Part shown: in pieces, positions 1 through 11,593 of the stretch | How the letters are laid out: every line of letters starts with the position of its first letter | Numbering within the stretch: position 1 is the stretch's first letter | Origin: Tremella fuciformis | Taxonomy: Eukaryota > Basidiomycota > Tremellomycetes > Tremellales > Tremellaceae | Assembly: GCA_032768795.1 (NCBI GenBank) | Contig: CP136494.1 | Coordinates: 1,116,001-1,180,000 of the forward strand | Reading direction: 5' to 3' | Length of the DNA: 64,000 nt | The notes under the pieces: model-generated | What the model was told of the DNA's origin: nothing | Seen by the model: only the letters and a program-made list of their open reading frames with translations | Database searches by the model: none | Made by a program: the position numbers and the translations under genes

Positions 1-142
1 TTCTCCGTCTCGCCTACAGGCAGCCGATGCCGGGTTGCTAATCTTTGACATCCGGCCCGCACAGTGTCGAGCTTGCCAGTCGTGAATGACCGCCAGCCAA
101 GCTGGCGTTGTCGCCGGGTTAAGCCTGTGGCGGCTGGCCCAG

Positions 143-1152
143 CTATCCCATTGCCCGCATGGCCAGCTCGAACGCCACAAACGTCGCGCCATTCGCAAAC
201 GGACTCCTGATGAGCGTCGGGGAGAGCCCGCCGGTGAAGCCGCGCAGGCCCTGCTGGCGCCATACCTGGGCAGCGCAGTCGACTATGCCCTTGTACCGGC
301 GCTGAGCGGGGACGATGGCGTCCGTCTGCAGCTTGGACTTTATCACGTCGACGGGGTAGATCCTAGCGCCTCAGCGTCCTCCTCGTCCCACATATCCGAG
401 ACGCACGTCGCCCACAGCGCATACCCCGCGGCGGCGCCGTACCCCACCGCCCAAACGGGGGCGATGTCCTCTCGCTTGACGCCCTCGCGCGCCATGTGCC
501 GCTGCACGAGCCACTCGTAGGCGAGAAAATACGAGCCGTAGCCGAGGCCGTCGCGCCAGATGGTGCTCACCTGCCCCTTGAACACGCCGGCCAGCCCGCC
601 CTGCCGGTAGAGCGCGACGGCGCACGCCCACGGGCCCGCGTAGAGCGGCGGCTGCGGCTGCGTCTGGAGCCGGATACGGATGTGCTCGACGGGGTTGGCG
701 ACGACCGTGTTGGCCACGCCGGCGATGGCCCCGGAGGCGTACAGCTCGGCTGGACGTCAGCGAGCACAGCGAGCGCGCGCACAATCGCTTGTGGTGGCAG
801 GCTCACCCAGGCTCAACTCGCCCGCGCCGCCCCGCCGGCCGGCGAAGAACCGCTTGGCGCCCTCCAGCGCGCCAAACTGGATCGAGACACACGCGCCGAT
901 ACCCAGCAGAGGCGTGAGGGTGCCCTTGTAGAACCCGAGCGGCCCGTCGCTCTTGAGCAGCCTGGCCGCGCAGTCGAGCGGCGAGGCGTAGGTCCCGCTG
1001 GGCGCCGTCTGGATGCGCACTTTGACAATGTCGAACGGCTGGCCCACGAGCACTTGGGCGATGCCCCCGATCGACCCCCCGATGAGGTCTTTCTGCGTCT
1101 GCGAGAGCCGCAGGCCAGGTTGGACCGGAGGGGGCGAGATCAGCTCGGACAT
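143..1152 (-). CDS. YMC1: Mitochondrial carrier family protein, YMC1/YMC2-like
   Basis: Inner-mitochondrial-membrane carrier. Exons 1152-807, 749-407 and 362-143 (introns of 57 and 44 nt) give 302 residues, the usual size for the family. The three carrier repeats show their signatures in order: PFDIVK, PVEHIR and PVDVIK, each followed by an RIQT/RLQTQ/KLQTD-type stretch. The N-terminal repeat (GGIAQVLVGQPFD, then GFYKGTLTPLLGIGACVS) and the PVEHIRIRLQTQ segment match what I know of yeast Ymc1/Ymc2, which transport glycine or other organic substrates; the substrate here is inferred, not seen. The start ATG at 1152 begins with a short hydrophilic leader typical of carriers. The next gene to the right on the same strand is DDX41, ending at 1364, so the promoter must lie in about 210 bp. 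Family assignment is firm; subfamily is fairly sure. Confidence 0.88.
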
Positions 1153-1363
1153 GATGCCGCTCGAGCGATGATCAGCAGAGAGGATCTATTGATGAAATTT
1201 CAGACGAATTGGCATTGGCGTTTTCGAGTTGGCCCAGGCACGTCGATCATGTCCGATGCCGTCCTTCCTGCTAGTTATGCTGTCGTGATATTCGTACATC
1301 TATTGGGCTACAACAACAGTGCTTGTCTCTATGCGATGGTATGTGAGACTGTATCGCAGGAGC

Positions 1364-3342
1364 CTAGTACCCTCCTCCAGAGTACTGCTTCTGCGCGGCT
1401 TGCGTCCGCCTCTGCGCCTCTTGCAACTTGGGGCAGTCTGCCAATCCGTGCCCTAGACCGCCGCAGACGGGGCACCCCTTCAGTGAACCGCCGTGCTTGG
1501 CCCGAGGATCTTCGATCGACAGCAGGAATTCTGGGATCCTGTTTATCAGCCTAATTGCGGGATGCTGTACCTGGACACTCACTTCTGCTTTGCCTCCATC
1601 AAGAGATACTTCAAATCCAACAAAGTCTGCTCGCTCGTGTTCATATTAACAAACGTCGTGGCGATACCCGTCTTGCCCGACCGGCCTGTCCGTCCAATCT
1701 CATGGACGTAATCCTCGATCTCTTTTGGCATCGAGTAGACAATGACGTGTTGGATCTCGTTGAAGTCGAGACCCTTTGACGCGACGCCTGAAGCGACCAT
1801 GACATCTTTGGCACCGGTCTTGAAAGACCGAATGGCATACTCCCTCTCCTCTTGTGTTTTGCTGCCATGAATTGCGACTGCCTCGACGCCTTTCAACAGC
1901 AAATACTCTTGGATATCGTCCACCTCGTTCTTGTTGTCACTGAAAATGATTACTGGTGGCGGGGTCTTCTGCAGACATTCGAGCAGGTATACCATCTTGG
2001 CCTCCTGCTTGACGTATTCGACTTCCTGTATCACGTCCATGTTTGCCGCACCTGCTCTGCCGACATTGACGAGAATCGGATTGATAAGAGACTGTTGCGC
2101 AAAATCTTGAATCTTGCGAGGCATCGTTGCAGAGAATAAGAGCGTCTGGCGCTGATGCTTGAAATGGCTCATAATGCTTCGGACATCGTCTTCGAAACCC
2201 ATGTCAATCATCCGGTCGGCTTCGTCCATACACAGGTATTTGCACTGATTCGCGTTGATCCGACCTTTGTCGAGCATGTCGAGGAGACGTCCAGGCGTGG
2301 CGACAGCGATATGCACCCCTTTGTTGAGCACATCCGCCTGGTCACCCATGCTAATGCCGCCGATGCACAGCAGGCACCGCACCTCGGGATACTCGCCAGA
2401 GTCTGCGAGGGCCTTGCACATCGCCTGACATCCCTCGTATGTCTGCCGGGCGAGCTCGCGCGAAGGACAGACGACCAGTGCCACAGGACCTTCGCCCCGG
2501 ACGAACGGGAGCCGCGCCTCCATCTCGAGCGAGGCCATGATTGCAGGTAAGGAGAACGTGAGGGTCTTGCCCGAGCCAGTGAAGGCGATCCCAATCATGT
2601 CTCTACCAGTGAATGCCGTCGGTAGGCCTTGCATCTGGATCGGAGACGGTTTCTTGATCCCTTTCTTGCGGAAATACTCCAGGATAGGCGGCGGGATCTT
2701 CATGTCCTGCTTGTCAGCACAACTCGTTGTTCTGGGCTGGGAACTGACGGCGAAGTTGGTGATGGGAGGAGGGACATCATCACCGGCACAGATGATGTGA
2801 TTCTTTTCTCTCACAGCCTCATGCTGCTCTTCGGTCATCTCACGAATGAACCAGGGTGCCCTCCAGCTGGTCTTCAGGCTGGCGGTCCAAGTTTTGCCTT
2901 CTGCAATCTCCTTCGCGCCGGCCAGCTTCTTTTGACCGCGCTCCATCTCCGCCAGAAGTCTCGCCTCCTCCTCTTCGTCCCTCTCGGCGGCGGTCCGCGT
3001 CGCATCTTCCTTCTCTTTCTTCTCCTTCACCTCCTGGGCGGCCTGCAACAGCGTCCGCTCCCTTCTTGCCTTTTCCCTCTCGCGTTCCTCGTGCTGAGCG
3101 ATAGAGTCATTCGCCTCTTGCGCCTCGGCCTCATCCTCATCGGTCGTTCTGACGCGCTTGGCCTGATGCTTGCCTCCAAGCTGAGCCAGCAGTTGTGCGC
3201 GACGCTTGGCCACCGGGACATATGGCTCGTAATTTGAAGGGAGTTCGTACGGGTCATCATTTCCTCCGCCGCCTTCGCCCGACGACGGGTCGAATCGTGG
3301 CGACGACCCGCCTCTTCGCTTAGAGGCCAGCGTCGCCACCAT
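1364..3342 (-). CDS. DDX41: DEAD-box RNA helicase DDX41 (Abstrakt)
   Basis: Nuclear DEAD-box ATPase of the DDX41/Abstrakt family, associated in other eukaryotes with spliceosomal C complexes and nucleic-acid sensing. Two exons (3342-1583 and 1538-1364, 44-nt intron) give 644 residues. Visible in order: an acidic/Lys-rich N-terminus with the family motif YEPYVPVAKRR, a long charged helix, the Q motif region (IKKPSPIQMQGLP), motif I AFTGSGKT, motif II DEAD, motif III SAT, motif VI, and a C-terminal CCHC zinc knuckle (CPVCGGLGHGLADC) that is diagnostic for DDX41. The intron lies just after the conserved LLMEAKQK and joins it to IPEFLLSI. Motif VI reads HEIGRTGR instead of the usual HRIGRTGR (Glu codon at 1699-1701). 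A Helitron-like element ends only 90 bp upstream of the ATG. The start is chosen because the family N-terminus follows it directly. Confidence 0.95.
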
Positions 3343-3432
3343 GCTTGATCAGCAAGTCATGGGTGTTGTGTCTATGCATGGAAGAGTGAAAAAATCGCGC
3401 AAAGACAAGGCATCCAGAACCTGGGTGTGGAA

Positions 3433-4115
3433 CTAGGTAGATCGTGCAGGAAAGTGCGCGATAGGGCGTAGCTCGTTATTTCAATTCTTTTTTAGCTCTG
3501 AATTTCTAATCAGGTATTCAAGTTATTGGTTCTCAGGCAATTTGGAAAACCTAATGCAATTCCTTGTTCTTTGGTTCCGTTAGACATGGGGGGGTGGGAC
3601 ACCCCCCCAAGACCCCCCCTTGCGCCTAGCGGCGCAGCCATCGCAGCCCTTACGGGTCAAGCATCCGGCAAAGCCGGATGTACTGTAGAACATTGATTAG
3701 TTGCAAGCTAAAGCACTTCATCAAGAGATGCGCAAGTGCTTGTTGGGCATGCTAGGCTGATCAGATGATCATAGGCATGCCAAGCTGGTCACAGGGGCTA
3801 TGTCACAGCTGCCACCTGGCAAGCCTATTGCAGTCTTGTCAGACTTGCGCTATTGTAACCATTTTGGTGCAATGATAGGGCAGGGTATGGCAGTAGCTAT
3901 GTAGGCGATTGGTTCTGCTACAGAGATCATTCCATGCATCAGCCTCATGCATAGATCTTTATTCTCTGATGAAAGGCAATTTGGCAAGGACACAATGCAT
4001 ATTAGGATTGTGCTGATGAAATCAGAATGGCCGGAATTTTCTTATTTAATTCCCCCATTTACCGTTTTCGTTCCAGGGACACCCGCAGAAATTCGCCCCG
4101 TAAGAGCTACGCTGA
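3433..4115 (-). mobile_element. Helitron/Helentron-like non-autonomous element, copy 1
   Basis: A 683-bp repeat, same length as the copies at 23967-24649 and 59867-60549 and apparently near-identical to them over its whole length. Read on the minus strand it begins with TCAGCGTAGCTC at 4115 and ends with CTAG at 3433; it is flanked by A on the 5' side and T on the 3' side, as expected for insertion into an AT site. GAGCTACGC, the inverse of the 5' end, recurs about 40 bp inside the 3' end (asymmetric terminal inverted repeat), followed by an imperfect hairpin (TCGCGCA / TGCACGA) 5 bp before CTACCTAG. Internal structure includes a perfect hairpin CATCCGGC-AAA-GCCGGATG and G7/C7 tracts. It carries no Rep/helicase coding sequence. 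A short ORF (plus strand from 3947) occurs in all three copies but runs out into different flanks. It lies between DDX41 and XPO1. Confidence 0.75.
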
Positions 4116-4462
4116 TAACGCCGGCAATCGCCGCCTTGCGCCCTCCGGTAGCTCGCGTCGGAAGGTTGACGTTCACTCACCTTCCATCAACCGTTCCATC
4201 AGCTAGCACTCCTGATTCTCGACCGTACCGTCTCAGTGAGGCGGGCTGAGCAAGCGACACTTCGCTACGTAATCTTGACGATATCTGGCACGTCTTTGAC
4301 GAGCTCGGCGCATTTCTCTGCCTGTAGCAGCTGGGGCCAGAAGCGACAAAAACGAGAGCTTCGCCACCTTGATCAGCTCATCTGCGAGGCTCGCGATATC
4401 GTCTCAGCTTAGATAAGGCGGCTTGCAAACGTTGTACTGGACCCAGGGAGGGTGCTGACACA

Positions 4463-7400
4463 ATGGACGTGAGTCGTTTGACTTCAGCAGCTGCTGACTT
4501 GCGCTGCTACGGGTCTGGCCTCGAATGATCGGTTGCTGACTGGCAGGGCATCCTCGACTTGAGCAAGGATCTCGACATCGGGTGAGTGCGCGTGTTCTCG
4601 CGCCTAATGCTCACTGATCACTCAGGCTCCTTGACAATGTCGTGCAGGCCTTCTACACCGGAGCTGGACCGCAACAGCAGGAAGCTCAACGAGTCTTGAC
4701 GCAGTTTCAGGACAACCCGGATTCCTGGTCAAGGGTACCAGCGATTCTGGAGCAGTCTCAGAACGTCAACACCAAGGTCAGATCGTCTCCTCTCACACTC
4801 CGTTCGGTGCTCACACGTCAGTACATTGCCCTACAGATCCTCGAGAAGCTCATCACAACACGTTGGAAGGCCTTGCCAGCGGAACAGACTGGAGGTGCGT
4901 CAGGTGCTCAATGCGTCGCGTTCCAGCTGACACGCAGGCATCCGGAACTTCATAGTTCAAGTGGTCATCGAGGTCTCGTCAGATGAGGCACGGATGAGAA
5001 GAGAAAAGGGCTACTTGAATAAGCTCAACTTGGTTCTTGTTCAGGTCGGGGGAACACCTTGGCTGGTGGTGGTAGTGTTGCTGACATACAGATTCTCAAA
5101 CAGGCATGGCCCCGAGATTGGCCGTCATTCATCCCCGAGATTGTTGCGTCATCTCGCAGCAACCTGCCGCTTTGCGAGAACAACATGATCATCCTCAAGT
5201 TGCTATCGGAAGAGATCTTCGATTTCTCGGCAGAGCAGATGACACAGGCCAAGACCAAGGCGCTGAAAACGACAATGTGCGCGGAGTTTGGGGAGATCTT
5301 CAATCTCTGTAATGAAGTGCTGGAGAAAGCCAACAAGCCGAGTCTGATCAAGGCTACCCTTGAGACGCTGTTGCGTTTCTTGAACTGGATTCCGCTCGGT
5401 TACATCTTCGAGACCCAGATTATCGACCTGCTGGTATCACGAGTAGGTTTGCCCTTTTCCCGCAGGTTACACTAATGCGCAGTTCCTCGAGGTCAGCGAG
5501 TTCCGCAACGTGACGCTTAAGTGCTTGTCAGAGATCGGTGCTCTCAATGTGGGGCCAGAATACAACAATAAATTCGTGACCTTGTTCACTGTCGTCATGA
5601 CCAGCATCAACAGGATGATCCCGCCAAGTACAGGTATGTGGCTCGCCATATCCTGTATGGTAACCATGCTAACACTATAGACATCGCGTCCGCATATGCC
5701 TCAGCCGACGACGAGGATCAGCAACTCATCAAGAACCTTGGCATGTTCCTCACGAACTACCTCAAAGTGCATGTTCGCCTCCTGGAGACCGTGGAACATC
5801 AGGATTTGCTCATCAACGCTCACCTTTACCTCATCAAGATTTCCCAAGTCGATGATCGAGAGATCTTCAAGATCTGCCTGGAATACTGGGGCATGGTAGG
5901 CTGCTGTGGCTCGCCCATCGACGGCACGCTTACAATCAGCTTGTCGCAGAGCTGTACGAGGAGATCCAATCGCTACCCATCGCGGACATCAACCCTCTCA
6001 TCAACCTCAACATCGGGATGAGCGGTAGTATGAACGGCGCTCAGGGCTTGGCTCTGAATGGCATTCAATTACGGAAGAACGTCTACTCAGATATTCTTTC
6101 GAACCTACGGCTGGTCATGATCGAGAAAATGGTCAAACCAGAAGAGGTGCGCCAGTCTCTCCGCAGATGACAATCTCCTTTGCTAACTCACTAGGTACTC
6201 ATCGTCGAGAACGACGAGGGCGAGATCGTTCGAGAGTTTATGAAGGAATCCGATACCATTGTGCTTTACAAGAGCATGAGGGAGGTACTAGTCTACCTTA
6301 CCCACCTGGATGTGGCAGATACCGAAACAATCATGACGGACAAGCTTGCTCGGCAGGTACGTCATCAAAGTCTGACGTGACGTGCGATCTAACAATCAGA
6401 TTGATGGCAGCGAATGGTCTTGGAACAACCTCAACACCCTGTGCTGGGCCATCGGCTCGATATCCGGTGCGATGAACGAGGAGACCGAGAAACGGTTCTT
6501 GGTGACTGTCATCAAGGACCTACTGGGATTGACCGAAATGAAGCGCGGAAAGGACAACAAGGCGGTCTGCGCGTCTGACATCATGTACATTGTTGGCCAG
6601 TATCCCCGGTTTCTCAAGGCACACTGGAAGTTCCTGAAGACTGTCGTGAACAAACTTTTCGAGTTCATGCACGAGACACACGAGGGTCAGTCGGTCGCTT
6701 CGCCGGTTCAGCTTAACTGAGTCCCAGGTGTTCAGGACATGGCATGTGACACTTTCATCAAGATCGCGCAGAAGTGTCGTCGCCATTTCGTCATGCAGCA
6801 GGCAGGAGAGCACGAGCCGTTCATCGACGAGATCCTCAGGACTTTGCATCGCATCACTGTCGATCTCGCACCACAACAGGTTTGCTTCCCGTCTACTTGT
6901 CGTTATCTTTGGCTCATTTCAGGTCCACACATTCTACGAAGCTGTTGGATACATGATCTCTGCGCAGCCGAACAAGCCAACTCAAGAAAGGCTCATTGAG
7001 AAGCTCATGGAGTTGCCGAACAACGCCGTATGTCTCTCTTATGCGTGCAGAATCGTAGCTCATCTTATCAGTGGGACAATCTCATGCAACAGGCTGCCAG
7101 CAACGTTGACGTGTTGGGGAACAACGACAACGTCAAGATCATGTCGAATATCCTCAAGACCAACGTGTCTGCGTGCACCTCCATCGGTTCCTTCTTCCTC
7201 CCCCAACTTGGCCGCATCTGGCTCGACATGCTCGGTCTGTACAAGGCAGTCAGCAGTATCATCAGCGATCAGGTGCAACAGCAAGGTCTTATAGCGACCA
7301 AGACCCCGAAAGTCCGATCGTTACGAACAATCAAGAAGGAGATCCTCAAGCTCGTTGAGACTTACGTCAAGAAGGCGGAGGATATCGAAGGGGTCAATCA

Positions 7401-8441
7401 GAACCTGATTCCGGGTCTGCTTGAAGCCATTCTCGGCGACTACAACCGCAATGTACCGACAGCACGAGACGCAGAGGTTCTCAACGTCATGGCGACCATC
7501 GTGTCAAAACTTGGCGTGAGTGAACTCGGGGGCCGCTCCATGCTGTGCCTGACCTGTAGTCCCTCCTTCGCGAACAGATCGCGCCGATTCTTGATGCTGT
7601 TTTCGAGCCAACACTGGGTATGATCAACCAGGACTTCGCGGAATTCCCCGAACATCGCGTCGGCTTCTTCAAACTGCTTCGCGCAATCAACCTCACCTGC
7701 TTCCCATCACTGCTTGAGCTTCCTCCGCAACAGTTCAAACTGATCATGGATTCAGTGGTGTGGGCCTTCAAGCACACGATGAGGGACATCGCCGACACCG
7801 GTCTGAACAGTGCGTTTCTGAAATCAGATGCAGGACATTACCTAACGATACAGTCGCTTTCGAGATCGTCAACAACTTTGCCTCGTCTGCGCCTGAAATT
7901 GCCAATTCATTCTACCAGCAGTACCTGCTCACGATGCTGGGCGACGTCTTCTATGTCCTGACCGACACCGACCACAAGAGCGGCTTCAAGATGCAGGCGA
8001 TCCTCTTGGCGCGACTCATCAACCTGGTGGAGAGCGGTGCAGTACAGGCCCCACTGTTCGACCCGGCGACTGTTTCCGATCCCAATATGTCGAACCAGGT
8101 CTTCCTCAAACACCATATCACAGAGCTCTTGTCGAATGCCTTCCAACATGTGCAACCGTATGTCAATGAAAACACTCCGAAGACTGTTGCTGATCAGCAG
8201 TGCTCAGATCACCCAATTCGTCAATCTCATGTTCGACCATTCGTCAGATCCTGTCAAATTCAAGTTCACCCTCCGAGATTTCCTCATTTCCCTCAAGGAG
8301 TTTTCAGGTGACAACGCGGAGCTCTATATCGAAGAGAAGGAAGAGGAGGCAGCCCAGAAAGCCAGGGACGAGCGCGAGGCAGCTATCCGTGTACCGGGCA
8401 TGCTCAAGCCAGCACAGCTTGACGACGACGCCGATCTGTAG
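4463..8441 (+). CDS. XPO1: Exportin-1 (CRM1), nuclear export receptor
   Basis: Karyopherin that carries leucine-rich-NES cargoes with RanGTP through the nuclear pore. The gene has at least 16 introns of roughly 40-80 nt; the first exon is only ATGGAC (4463-4468), joined to 4547-4581 and 4626 onward to give [18 protein letters not shown]. After splicing the protein is colinear with human and yeast CRM1: [86 protein letters not shown] and a C-terminus ending LDDDADL. The central helices that form the NES groove are intact. At the position of human Cys528, the leptomycin-B target, the codon at 6532-6534 is ACC (Thr) within [17 protein letters not shown]. Transcribed divergently from DDX41, with a Helitron-like element in the shared upstream region. 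Assignment is essentially certain; some exon edges are less so. Confidence 0.96.
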
Positions 8442-9506
8442 GGCTCGTTCGCCCTCATACAGTAGGTCCGCTTGCTGCCAGCTTCTCGGTTGTCGCTGGT
8501 CAAGAACTCCCGGCAGGAATCGCGGGTGCACGCAGGGGACGTCAGAAGGAATCAAAGATGCCTGTAGCGGCCTGGATATATGGAAGAAGAGGACCGTATC
8601 ATCATATTTTGTTTGTTAGCATATCAACCCATCCCTCCCACTCGCCTTTCCCCCTCATTGCCCATGTCCGCCCATTGGCATGCAGCGTATTTCACGACCC
8701 GCCCCGTTTCGCTTGCTCTCGAGCGCACGACAGCTGATCAGGGTCTTGAGCACTTGTTTGACTGACGAATGATACAGTGTTGATAATGCATGAGGAAGAT
8801 GACGGCCTCCTAACCCTCGGCTTCTCCTAGCCCTTGGACCTCTGCGCTGCCCACTGATCCGGTGTCAATGTTGTCTGGTGAGTCAGTCCCTGCCCCTACC
8901 GTGATAGTGCCGATCGCGACGTACTTGGCTGAAAGCATGCAGCTGGCTGATCTCATCTGCTAGTAGTTGATTGACTATCGCGGATCAGTTGCGATTTCAG
9001 TTGGGAGGTGTCCGCGAGAGGCGCACCAAGTTTGTGCCGTGCCAAGGTCATCTTCTTGGCGAATGCAGGTGAAACGATTACCACGGCAAACGACGATCCG
9101 CAGTTGCCAGAAGTATCTGTGATCTCCTGCAGCATGAGCTCATCCGCCTTTCACTGGGAAGTCCGGTCCCATCGACACGGCTGGGCGATCCGGACAGTGG
9201 GATGGTGGGAGACGCACAAAGTGGTCCAGCTGTATACCACCTCTGAGTTTCTCCTCTATTCTCGTCTGCATCGAGAGAGACGTGTGCCCCTCTTCTGTAC
9301 TCGCCATGTCGGTGCTTGGTGCGCAATGAAGAGAGATTCTGCATATACAATTCTGGCTTCTTACGAAGCATTCATCAGCCGTCTCGTGGCCACTGGGGTG
9401 TATCTGATTACACCAAGGCACGCCTGACGTGGCATAAAAGGCTGATGAGTCCTTCAGTCTCCGAAAGTCGTCTGCTTCGCACTTCTTGCATCCTTCGTCC
9501 AGCACC
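8442..9506 (+). other. Intergenic region between XPO1 and MRPS9
   Basis: About 1.06 kb holding the 3' UTR of XPO1 and the promoter/5' UTR of MRPS9, both on the plus strand. Open frames on both strands (for example 9008-9427 plus and 9140-9598 minus) have no recognisable protein features and the latter overlaps the MRPS9 start, so I do not call a gene. No tRNA or repeat seen. Confidence 0.5.
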
Positions 9507-10605
9507 ATGGCGTCCACGTCGTCCACCATGTCCGTATTGCGGAGCACGGCGGGTCCGTCTAGGCCAGCACGACTCGCCGCCGCACGCACATACGCCACGA
9601 CGACGCCATACTCGCCTTCGTCTTCCTATTCCGACCAAATCCGCCTGCCTTCGCGTCCACCCCGACCCGCCTCGCCGGGCTTCTTCACGGGCCGCCCGAC
9701 ATTCCACGCCGCTCTCTCGGCACTCTCGACCGCTCTGAAGGCATCACAGGATGTCCTGCGCGCCGAGCACATCTACCCGCTGCCGACGGCCCTGCCGCAC
9801 CTCCCTGCGCCCAAGGCGTCCTGGGTATCTTCGAGCGACCTGGCTACGCGCTTCTCGTTCCCGATGAAGACGAGCAGTCATCGCAGCATCCTCGATCTCC
9901 TCAATGAGATGCACCACCTGCGGCACGTCGCCGCCGTCGCGGGCCAGCAGGGCGTGGTGCGGAGACTGGACACGGCGCTGGCGCCATACGAGCGGACAGA
10001 GCTCTTGTCTGCACAGTCGTCCGCGGCCCTTGGCGCGCGAAGAGGTCAGCAGGGGGTGGACGAGTGGGGTCGGACCTATGGCTCTGGAAGGAGGAAGGAG
10101 TCGAGCGCACAGGTCTGGATCGTTCCTGCCAAATCGGCTCTGCCGTTTCTCGGAGCCGCAGAGGGGCAAGAAGCGACGAGCGCAGCACTGCCGATGGGAG
10201 AGATACTGGTCAACCACCTCCCGCTCGCTGAGCACTTTACCAAGTCGGCCGACAGGGAGGTCGTCCTTCGCCCACTCCGCCTTGCTGGCCTGCTGGGCGC
10301 GTACAACGTCTTTGCATTGGTGAGAGGTGGCGGAACGACGGGCCAGGCGGGCGCTGTTGCCCTGGGCCTGGCGCGCGCACTGGCCATCATGCGCGAGGAC
10401 ACCAGGGATGTGTTGAAGAAAGGTGGGCCTAACAGCTGTGTTGTTGCTTGCTGTGCTGATCAACAGATGGCGCTCTCATGCGTGACACGAGGATGGTCGA
10501 GCGCAAAAAGACGGGCCGACCCAAGGCTCGCAAGGCTGTGAGTCGTGCAGATGTGTTTGCATGGACCCTTTCACTGATCAATAGTACACCTGGGTCAAGC
10601 GATGA
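9507..10605 (+). CDS. MRPS9: Mitochondrial small-subunit ribosomal protein uS9m
   Basis: Component of the mitochondrial small ribosomal subunit. Exons 9507-10422, 10467-10537 and 10585-10605 (introns 44 and 47 nt) give 335 residues. The N-terminus (MASTSSTMSVLRSTAG...AARTYATT) is Arg/Ser/Ala-rich without acidic residues, as expected of a mitochondrial targeting sequence. A lineage-variable middle region of about 190 residues precedes the uS9 core: YGSGRRKESSAQVWI, GEILVNHLPL, FALVRGGGTTGQAGAVALGLARAL and the invariant tail [25 protein letters not shown], whose C-terminal Arg reaches the decoding site in bacterial S9. The last exon is only seven codons including the stop. The ATG at 9507 is the first in the frame; an upstream TTG is not used as a start in nuclear genes. 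Confidence 0.93.
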
Positions 10606-11593
10606 GATGTCCGCCGTCTCATTCACCGCCTCGTCAATCTGTTCACATCGCACAAGTCTTGGGAGAGGAGTCATTTCATGCATCCGTTCTTTACGGATAC
10701 GAGAATGCGTCCGTACTTCTCGTCATGCCTCTCGCTGTCGGAGTCTGGTCTGGAGCCATCTCGGTTCCCTCCATCGCGTGTAGCGAGATGTCCCACCACC
10801 CCCCGCCTCGTCCACCCGCACCCATTACGTCCCACAGCAGGGCAATGTGATCCCGTGCATCGCCTGTTCGATGCCATCAGCCTTTAGCTTCTAGTCGGCG
10901 CTAGGTCGTGTGCGTGTGCATGATTGATCGTCGGCCCGTCTCTCTCTCACTCTGCTCTGCCCCTTCCCCCCGTCCCTCTGACTCATCCCAAGCGACAAGA
11001 CCCAACCCATGGCCGTTGACCCGGATGCAATCGTCCGTAGCGTATTGACATGTCCCATGCCGCCGGCTGTTTCATTCGCGATTCCCGTTTCTGCCAACCC
11101 CTAACCCCTCAACGCGTCTGCGAGTCCGCTCTCCTCTCATGCATGCCTGGTGCCTCTTCCGGTCAATGCATCGATGAATCGTCCCTGGAAGTGAGACGTG
11201 CGTCGCAGTCGGGTTGGGGCTGCCCGTGTCCGTCTGTGCAACAACAGCAACAAGAACTGCGAGAGCGAAAGCAGCATCGGTCGGCCCAAGTCGAGCGACC
11301 AGGAATGCGACGTCAACATCTATTTTCTGCACAGCCCGGACTTGTCTTCTCTCTCTCTCTCTCTTTCTCAGAGTTATTCTAGGCAAGCTTAGCACCACAA
11401 GGCGTATCGGCATCTAGGCCATACCACACTCCCTTTCGTCTCCTTTCATATTTCCTCGAGCATCCGCCCGACCACTTGTTCATAACTGTTGCGCGCGCCA
11501 AGCAGATCGACCACCTTGGCACGACCCGGCGCTGCGCTTAGCAATACGATTTCGATTGTGACCCGAAGGACATTTCCTAGTCGTTGACGTGTG
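10606..11593 (+). other. Intergenic region with CT microsatellite
   Basis: About 1 kb between MRPS9 and the PL14-like gene. It contains pyrimidine-rich sequence and a short (CT)n run near 11347-11365, which is common in fungal promoters. Open frames here are short, overlapping and without recognisable domains. I see no RNA gene or transposon. Confidence 0.45.

Noticed and set aside
3433..4115. Solo LTR or TIR transposon as an alternative for the 683-bp repeat
   Set aside because: The ends are not TG...CA, no target-site duplication is visible around any copy, and the inverted repeat is asymmetric (terminal at one end, 40 bp inside at the other).
3947..4249. ORF of about 100 codons starting MHRSLFSDERQFG in copy 1 (also in copies 2 and 3)
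   Set aside because: It is carried by the repeat on the strand opposite to the Helitron orientation and its C-terminus changes with the flanking DNA in each copy, so it is passenger sequence, not a conserved gene.
9140..9598. 152-codon open frame on the minus strand
   Set aside because: Overlaps the MRPS9 start on the other strand and has no recognisable features.
11347..11365. (CT)n run as a transposon or array
   Set aside because: Short simple repeat only; no CRISPR-like or tandem array occurs anywhere in the window.
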